IMG/VR virus record: IMGVR_UViG_3300008108_003243
Location: 1 to 42,126 of that record
Reading direction: 5' to 3' (one strand)
DNA length: 42,126 nucleotides
DNA from: a virus
Position numbers and translations under genes: made by a program
The notes under the pieces: generated by a model
What the model saw: only the letters and a program-made list of their open reading frames with translations
Databases searched by the model: none
Told to the model about the DNA's origin: nothing
Shown: one piece after another, positions 38,201 to 42,126 of the stretch
Layout: each line of letters starts with the position of its first letter
How positions within the stretch are numbered: the stretch's first letter is position 1

Positions 38201-40336
38201 TCAGGCAACGAGTTCCACAAACTCCCCAAGGATACGCTTGTTCATTTTTTTAGTTTTAAGACTCTTCACAAATGCAGATTTGATTTGAGTTTTGGTAGCA
38301 TCTTCGGCAACTTCAAATTCAGCATCTTGTGCCAGAGCATTTGCCGAAAGTCCAAAGTAAGCATTATACCCAGACTTCTTAATAGTAAATGCTTTTTCTT
38401 TCTTCCAAATACTCATGGTCTTCTCAAACTCTGGGCCATAATATCCACAATAACGGCGGATAAAAGAACCAGCATCACGGGAAGCAAGCACACGAATACC
38501 AATGAAATTCATGTCCTTAAACTTATCCCGCAGATTTTGAAGAAGAACATCAGTAAATTCATACCACTCACAATCAAGCGAATAAGTGATTCCAGTCTTA
38601 CGATCCCGCAGGAAGGCATTAGGACCAATATATCCAGTGCCCAGAAAAGGATCTTCCTCCCAGCGGCGTTGGACTTCACGGTGATACTTTGGCATTGCTG
38701 CTTCACCATCAGTCAAAATCACACATTGAACCTTTTGAAGTTTGTTTTCTTGCTGGAACTTGGGAAGAATCTGGTGAAGAGCAATCAAGGTCTCATTCAG
38801 CGGAGTGCCAGAAAGACTCAAACCATAAGGAATGTTATAACGGACAAAAGAGTTGTAACGGAAAGCAGAAGCAAGACGGAAGATATTTTTCATCTGCTCC
38901 TCCAAAGTTTTAGCATTGGTTTTGCTGGTGAGCATATTCATCAGCGAGAACCATTCACCAACCTGAACCAAACCATCTTTCTTGGTATAGGCAAGTTCAC
39001 GGATATTTGCCTTGTTGTCCTCATCATACTTTACAAGAGGATAGTCACTGGTAAAGGCATAAACCTCAAACGGAATCGCAACTTTCTTACAGAACCAAAC
39101 CAGGTTAAAAAGTTGCTTGACGGTATCCAGCATCACATCACTCATTGAACCAGACCAGTCAAGGATGAAAACCAGACCGTGATTCTTACCATCGGCAAGA
39201 GTGGTTACCTTACGAAACAGGTCTTCATTGTACTTATAAGTGTGAAGTTTGGTACAGTCCAGCACACCAGTGCGAGCAGTGGTGGCACGGGCATAGGAGT
39301 CTGCTGCCTTGCGGCACTCAAACTCTTTCACCAGATAATTGACTTCTTTCTGTGCCGAACGCTTGAACTCTACAAAGTTTTTATCAACTTCACCAAAAAT
39401 TTCTTCGGTGGAAACTTCCCGTTCCTCAACCCAAGCATTCCAGTATTGCTTACACTTATCATGGATTTCGGTATTAGGAACAATGACTTTATCCAGGTCA
39501 AGTTTGGGCAACTCAAGGTAAACATTCTCCTGCCCGTTTTGTTCAACGAGGTCTTTAAGTGCTTCCTCAAGTGAATCCATAGTTTTCACTTCGGGTTCTT
39601 CATTTTGCTCACCACCCATAGAAGTAGTTTGCTGCTCTTGTTCGGCAGTGCCACCATAAGAATCAGTCTCACCAGGTTGCTCCTGCTGATCATTCTCACC
39701 TTCCATCTGGTCAGAGAAGTCAGAAGCAGGTTGGTTACCACCACTCTGTTGGGACTCAAGTGAATCAATCGGGGTCTTCACTTCTTCTTGCTGCTTTTCC
39801 TTACAGAACCTATAGAGTTTCCAAGCAGCAGCAAGTACATCAGCAAAGGTTTCAGTCTCTCCAATCAGGGAGACAAGTTCTTTCTCATCATCCTCAAAAG
39901 GAATGTCTACAAAATTACCAATCTTATAATAGAGATTAACTTTATCAGCAAGATTATAGGTGCTGATATCTTCATCTTCAATTTGAAAGAAGTCTTGCTC
40001 GGCAAGTTCTCCATAACCTTTGTAGAATGTCTTGGAAAGACCAGCATAACGACGCTTCATCAGTTTCTCAATGCGAGCATCCTCAACCACATTAACAAAC
40101 TGTGGAGGAATCTTATGCTCCTTCAACCAGTCAATATTAGGGGTTTCTCTTGAGTGCCCAACTTCGTGTGCTACAAGGAGATCTACAACAGTGCTACTCG
40201 CCTTCCACATAGGAAGAGTCAATACACGAGTATGGACATTAAAGCAAGCAGTATCTACTTTTTTATGTTCAACAACAATGTCTTCTTCCGCCAAAAGTTT
40301 GGCGAGCATTCCCTTGATTTCGTAATTAACAGTCAT
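38201..40336 (-). CDS. cobT: CobT-like VWA protein with zinc-peptidase-like N-terminus
   Basis: The N-terminal part has HEVGH (residues 57-61, a HExxH zinc motif). NVVEDARIE (about 82-90) follows at the spacing of a third ligand. A long acidic Gln/Glu-rich linker (about 190-260) leads to a VWA domain with MIDAS-type FILDWSGSMSD (about 390) and VQCVILTDGEA. CobT proteins have the acidic linker and VWA part, whereas the HEVGH part points to a separate peptidase fold. With CobS it forms a MoxR/VWA pair. A TATAAT box (40360-40365) precedes it, with a weak -35. Confidence 0.75.
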   Translation of the reverse strand: MTVNYEIKGMLAKLLAEEDIVVEHKKVDTACFNVHTRVLTLPMWKASSTVVDLLVAHEVGHSRETPNIDWLKEHKIPPQFVNVVEDARIEKLMKRRYAGLSKTFYKGYGELAEQDFFQIEDEDISTYNLADKVNLYYKIGNFVDIPFEDDEKELVSLIGETETFADVLAAAWKLYRFCKEKQQEEVKTPIDSLESQQSGGNQPASDFSDQMEGENDQQEQPGETDSYGGTAEQEQQTTSMGGEQNEEPEVKTMDSLEEALKDLVEQNGQENVYLELPKLDLDKVIVPNTEIHDKCKQYWNAWVEEREVSTEEIFGEVDKNFVEFKRSAQKEVNYLVKEFECRKAADSYARATTARTGVLDCTKLHTYKYNEDLFRKVTTLADGKNHGLVFILDWSGSMSDVMLDTVKQLFNLVWFCKKVAIPFEVYAFTSDYPLVKYDEDNKANIRELAYTKKDGLVQVGEWFSLMNMLTSKTNAKTLEEQMKNIFRLASAFRYNSFVRYNIPYGLSLSGTPLNETLIALHQILPKFQQENKLQKVQCVILTDGEAAMPKYHREVQRRWEEDPFLGTGYIGPNAFLRDRKTGITYSLDCEWYEFTDVLLQNLRDKFKDMNFIGIRVLASRDAGSFIRRYCGYYGPEFEKTMSIWKKEKAFTIKKSGYNAYFGLSANALAQDAEFEVAEDATKTQIKSAFVKSLKTKKMNKRILGEFVELVA

Positions 40337-40386
40337 TAGGAGTTGTGCGATATGTGAGTATTATACCCACTCCAATATCAGTTAAG

Positions 40387-41067
40387 TCAGGTAGTGGGAC
40401 ACTTCAACAAGTGTCCTGGTCTCCCAACGACCCACCCATCACCAGGACACTCATACGAAAGTTTTGTTTTAATACCATTATTCCACCATTTTCTACCTTT
40501 TCTTATTTCACTTTGTTTTTTCCTGGTTTCATCACTAACAACTTTACCCAAGTTGTTTTTTCTTGATTTTTCAGCAAACTCTTTTGTTTTATATTTTTTA
40601 CATTCTTTGGTAAATAATCTACCCAATACCCAACCATCACCAGGACATTCAATAGTGTGTTTATCTACCTCACCATTATTCCACCACCTCCTTTGTGATA
40701 CTTGTTGCGAAACTTTTTTCTTATGTTCTTCCGTAAGAGTTTTTCCTGTATTAACTTCTTTTGTCCTTTGAATACAGTATTCACTTGTTTTTCTACCTGA
40801 AGTTCCTTCTCCACCATAAGACATATTGATTAATATACCACCTTCACTTTTCAAACCTAAAATAGTGATAATATAGTTTTCGTGTTTATAAGCGTCAAAC
40901 TCTTTTAGATTTTTCTTTAAAAAAAGCACCCTATCTCTTGGTGGAGAAGACATATAAGTATCACCTCTTCTATGAGAACGATATGCCCTATTATTAATAC
41001 CCTTACCAACATAATAAGGGGTCATATCTTCTCTCAACCAGGCATAGGTATAATAAGTATTTTTCAT
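40387..41067 (-). CDS. GIY-YIG homing-type endonuclease with duplicated WWNNG modules
   Basis: N-terminal YYTYAWLRED...PYYVGKG is the GIY-YIG core (about residues 4-23). GKTLTEEHKKKVSQ (about 108-121) is a NUMOD3-type DNA-binding motif. Two copies of WWNNG...ECPGDGWVxGR (about 126-150 and 192-217) follow, the second in the tail. This is the form of free-standing phage homing endonucleases. It has a late-like TATAAATA just upstream. The ATG at 41067 is the first with a fitting N-terminus. A 20-base inverted repeat (GGACACTT...AAGTGTCC, 40397-40416) overlaps its 3' end. Confidence 0.8.
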   Translation of the reverse strand: MKNTYYTYAWLREDMTPYYVGKGINNRAYRSHRRGDTYMSSPPRDRVLFLKKNLKEFDAYKHENYIITILGLKSEGGILINMSYGGEGTSGRKTSEYCIQRTKEVNTGKTLTEEHKKKVSQQVSQRRWWNNGEVDKHTIECPGDGWVLGRLFTKECKKYKTKEFAEKSRKNNLGKVVSDETRKKQSEIRKGRKWWNNGIKTKLSYECPGDGWVVGRPGHLLKCPTT

Positions 41068-41090
41068 TAGGGACACGCACTATACACTAT

Positions 41091-41098
41091 TATTTATA
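41091..41098 (-). promoter_or_regulatory. T4-type late promoter (TATAAATA)
   Basis: Exact TATAAATA on the minus strand, 24 bases upstream of the endonuclease ATG at 41067. Confidence 0.7.
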
Positions 41099-41108
41099 CA
41101 AGTTTATA

Positions 41109-41137
41109 CAAAAAAAGAGGGTGGTGAGACCCTCTTG
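41109..41137 (-). terminator. Rho-independent terminator
   Basis: AGAGGGT/ACCCTCT stem with a 6-base loop, then TTTTTT on the minus strand. The late promoter of the next gene follows 11 bases on. Confidence 0.85.
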
Positions 41138-41140
41138 TGT

Positions 41141-41158
41141 GCCAGTTTGGAAAGTGGT
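41141..41158 (-). repeat. Conserved 17-base element, copy 2
   Basis: ACCACTTTCCAAACTGGC on the minus strand, directly after the stop of the 168-aa gene and just before its terminator. It shares 16 bases with the copy at 38005-38023. Confidence 0.6.
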
Positions 41159-41665
41159 TTAGTCTTCTTTATAAGTTCCTGCTCTTCTTGCTGCTCTGTT
41201 TCCACTTCCCCTATCACCTGCACCAAAATCACTTTCACCACCTCTACCACCTCTTGTAGCCCTCTTTGCTGGGTCTGCACTTACCCTACGACTATATGCA
41301 GTTCCACCTGGTTTATTCATTACTTTCTTGTAACGCTCACCAGTTAGTGCTTCATCAAAAACTTCCTCAACAATACTCTCTCTCCACTCTTCACTCATAT
41401 TTGCCATAATAGCAAGAGCTGCCTTGTTGGTGTTGGCATAACCTTCAGCGACTAGGTATTCTAGCAGATAATCAAAGAGGTCAACCCCTTCTTTCATCTC
41501 ATCTTCTTTTTCTTCTTTCTCCTTTTTTTCTTTCTTTTTACCGTTCATTTTAGGAGTTTCTTCCTCTTCAGACTCCTCCTCATCTCCACACTCAGCTTCG
41601 GCAATAACTTGTGAGTACATAGAAGCATAGGCTTCCATTATCTCTCTAACTTCTTTTGCTTCCAT
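41159..41665 (-). CDS. Late acidic/basic protein, candidate internal head protein (168 aa)
   Basis: MEAKEVREIMEAYASMYSQV is an amphipathic helix ending in I-A-E-A-E, a fit to the prohead-protease site. A very acidic and then Lys/Glu-rich zone (about 27-60) follows, then DYLLEYLVAEGYANTNKAA (related to the 375-aa late protein), and a basic Gly/Arg-rich tail (DPAKRATRGGRGG, NRAARRAG). A late promoter TATAAATA lies 21 bases upstream and a terminator follows. The architecture suits a scaffold/internal head protein. No enzyme motif is visible. Confidence 0.6.
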   Translation of the reverse strand: MEAKEVREIMEAYASMYSQVIAEAECGDEEESEEEETPKMNGKKKEKKEKEEKEDEMKEGVDLFDYLLEYLVAEGYANTNKAALAIMANMSEEWRESIVEEVFDEALTGERYKKVMNKPGGTAYSRRVSADPAKRATRGGRGGESDFGAGDRGSGNRAARRAGTYKED

Positions 41666-41685
41666 TTTTACAAAGACTTTTTAGG

Positions 41686-41693
41686 TATTTATA
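41686..41693 (-). promoter_or_regulatory. T4-type late promoter (TATAAATA)
   Basis: Exact TATAAATA on the minus strand, 21 bases upstream of the 168-aa gene. It starts at the T tract of the terminator and contains the stop of the 45-aa ORF. Confidence 0.75.
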
Positions 41694-41826
41694 AAAACGA
41701 AGAACCGCCTCGTGAAAGGCGGTTCTTGAGTGCTTGGCGGCGTGCCTTTGCTTGTCGGAGTGCTTGCGGTTTTAGTTTTCGCTTCTGTTCCTTCTTACTG
41801 TGATGTTGCCAGTTTGGAGTGGTCAT
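41689..41826 (-). CDS. Tiny very basic protein (45 aa)
   Basis: Read from the minus strand: MTTPNWQHHSKKEQKRKLKP, then QALRQAKARRQALKNRLSRG and GSSFL. The ATG overlaps the gp46 stop as ATGA. About a third of the residues are Lys or Arg, in a helical pattern like a nucleic-acid-binding peptide. Its last ten codons are the terminator stem and T tract. The reading is supported by coupling to gp46 but could be chance. Confidence 0.5.
   Translation of the reverse strand: MTTPNWQHHSKKEQKRKLKPQALRQAKARRQALKNRLSRGGSSFL
41694..41727 (-). terminator. Rho-independent terminator after gp46/45-aa ORF
   Basis: Perfect 11-bp stem AAGAACCGCCT/AGGCGGTTCTT with a 6-base loop, then CGTTTTT on the minus strand. 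It is one of the strongest hairpins in the window and overlaps the coding end of the 45-aa ORF. Confidence 0.85.
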
Positions 41827-42126
41827 TTTCCTGGTGATTCTTGGGATATCATACGGGAGAAACCCTTGACTTTCTCAAAGCGTAGGACACTTTCAAATTT
41901 GTCATGGAGGTCTGCCTTATGAGAGATCACAAAGATATTAGCATCCTTAATGACGTAACGAATGATCTTAAGGAACTCATCGGTGCCGAATCCATCAAGT
42001 GAGGAATCAAACACCTCATCCATAATCAGCAGATTGGTATTGACGGAGTTTTTGACTCGGGCGACTTCTCTCCAAGTGAAGAGAAGGGCAAGGTCGATTC
42101 TCATTTTCTCACCCTCACTGAAGGAA
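41823..42126 (-). CDS. 46: Recombination endonuclease subunit gp46, 3' end (partial)
   Basis: The frame continues past the right edge, as codons before the first internal Met read SFSEGEK. That is the SMC/Rad50 ABC signature (S-F-S-E-G-E-K-M-R-I-D). LLIMDEVFDSSLD follows as Walker B, and VISHKADLHDKFESV as the D-loop/His-switch region. gp46 with gp47 resects DNA ends for recombination-dependent replication. Only the last 100 residues of the ATPase are in the window. It ends at 41823 with an ATGA overlap. Confidence 0.92.
   Translation of the reverse strand, partial: SFSEGEKMRIDLALLFTWREVARVKNSVNTNLLIMDEVFDSSLDGFGTDEFLKIIRYVIKDANIFVISHKADLHDKFESVLRFEKVKGFSRMISQESPGK

Noticed and set aside
38285-39148. 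Plus-strand ORF of 287 codons
   Set aside because: Antisense to the CobT-like VWA domain with its MIDAS motif. No other plus-strand gene exists in the window.
40397-40416. Terminator after the homing-type endonuclease
   Set aside because: The 8-bp stem GGACACTT/AAGTGTCC is good, but no T tract follows on the minus strand and it lies inside the coding end.

Overview
This window is part of the genome of a T4-like marine cyanophage (a cyanomyovirus infecting Synechococcus or Prochlorococcus). The T4-type replication core is recognisable: gp43 polymerase, gp45 clamp, gp44/gp62 clamp loader, RegA, UvsX, gp41 helicase, gp61 primase and the end of gp46. It sits with genes typical of cyanophages: MazG, a CobS-like AAA+ ATPase with a CobT-like partner, Hsp20, class I ribonucleotide reductase and a tRNA-Leu. 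Every gene I can support lies on the minus strand, so transcription runs from high to low coordinates. Genes are tightly packed, often with ATGA or TGATG overlaps.

Reading in the direction of transcription: (a) 42126-41689 holds the 3' end of gp46 and a tiny basic ORF. (b) 41665-40387 holds a late, capsid-type protein and a GIY-YIG homing-type endonuclease. (c) 40336-36854 holds a VWA/metallopeptidase-like CobT homologue, a small linker protein and the CobS-like ATPase. (d) 36816-32109 is the clamp/clamp-loader operon: a conserved protein, gp45, a 169-aa protein, a 40-aa protein, gp44, two small proteins, a Dam methylase, gp62 and regA. It starts from a good sigma70-type promoter and ends in a terminator. 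(e) 32001-31362 holds hsp20 and a small protein with a capsid-targeting-like N-terminus. (f) 31247-25492 holds two small conserved genes, gp43, two tiny genes, uvsX and a gp41 helicase that is split in two by an apparent frameshift/deletion.

(g) 25490-16003 is an AT-rich accessory island for glycan and small-molecule chemistry. It carries a 2OG-Fe(II) oxygenase, a sulfotransferase, a short DegT-type aminotransferase, five tandem paralogous GT25-like glycosyltransferases, an arginine:glycine-type amidinotransferase, a nucleotide-sugar 6-dehydrogenase, MazG and an Asp/Asn beta-hydroxylase-like oxygenase. The tRNA-Leu(UAG) follows. (h) 15889-10241 is a group of late or virion-type genes with T4-style late promoters. 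(i) 10043-5551 is the gp61-nrdA-nrdB unit, driven by a near-consensus promoter. (j) 5490-1 is another late block: a basic Ala/Lys-rich protein, a GIY-YIG-like protein, a 66-aa protein, a C39-like peptidase and a GH24 lysozyme that share one N-terminal module, and a large exported beta-barrel-like protein that runs off the left edge and carries an apparent one-base frameshift.

Two promoter classes are visible: sigma70-like (TTGAC-N17-TATAAT/TAGTAT) before early replication genes, and T4-late-like (TATAAATA / CTAAATA) just before virion-type genes. Compact hairpin terminators often lie directly against a late promoter. No CRISPR array, insertion sequence or plus-strand gene was found. Apart from the gaps listed as features, no stretch longer than 300 bases lacks a gene.
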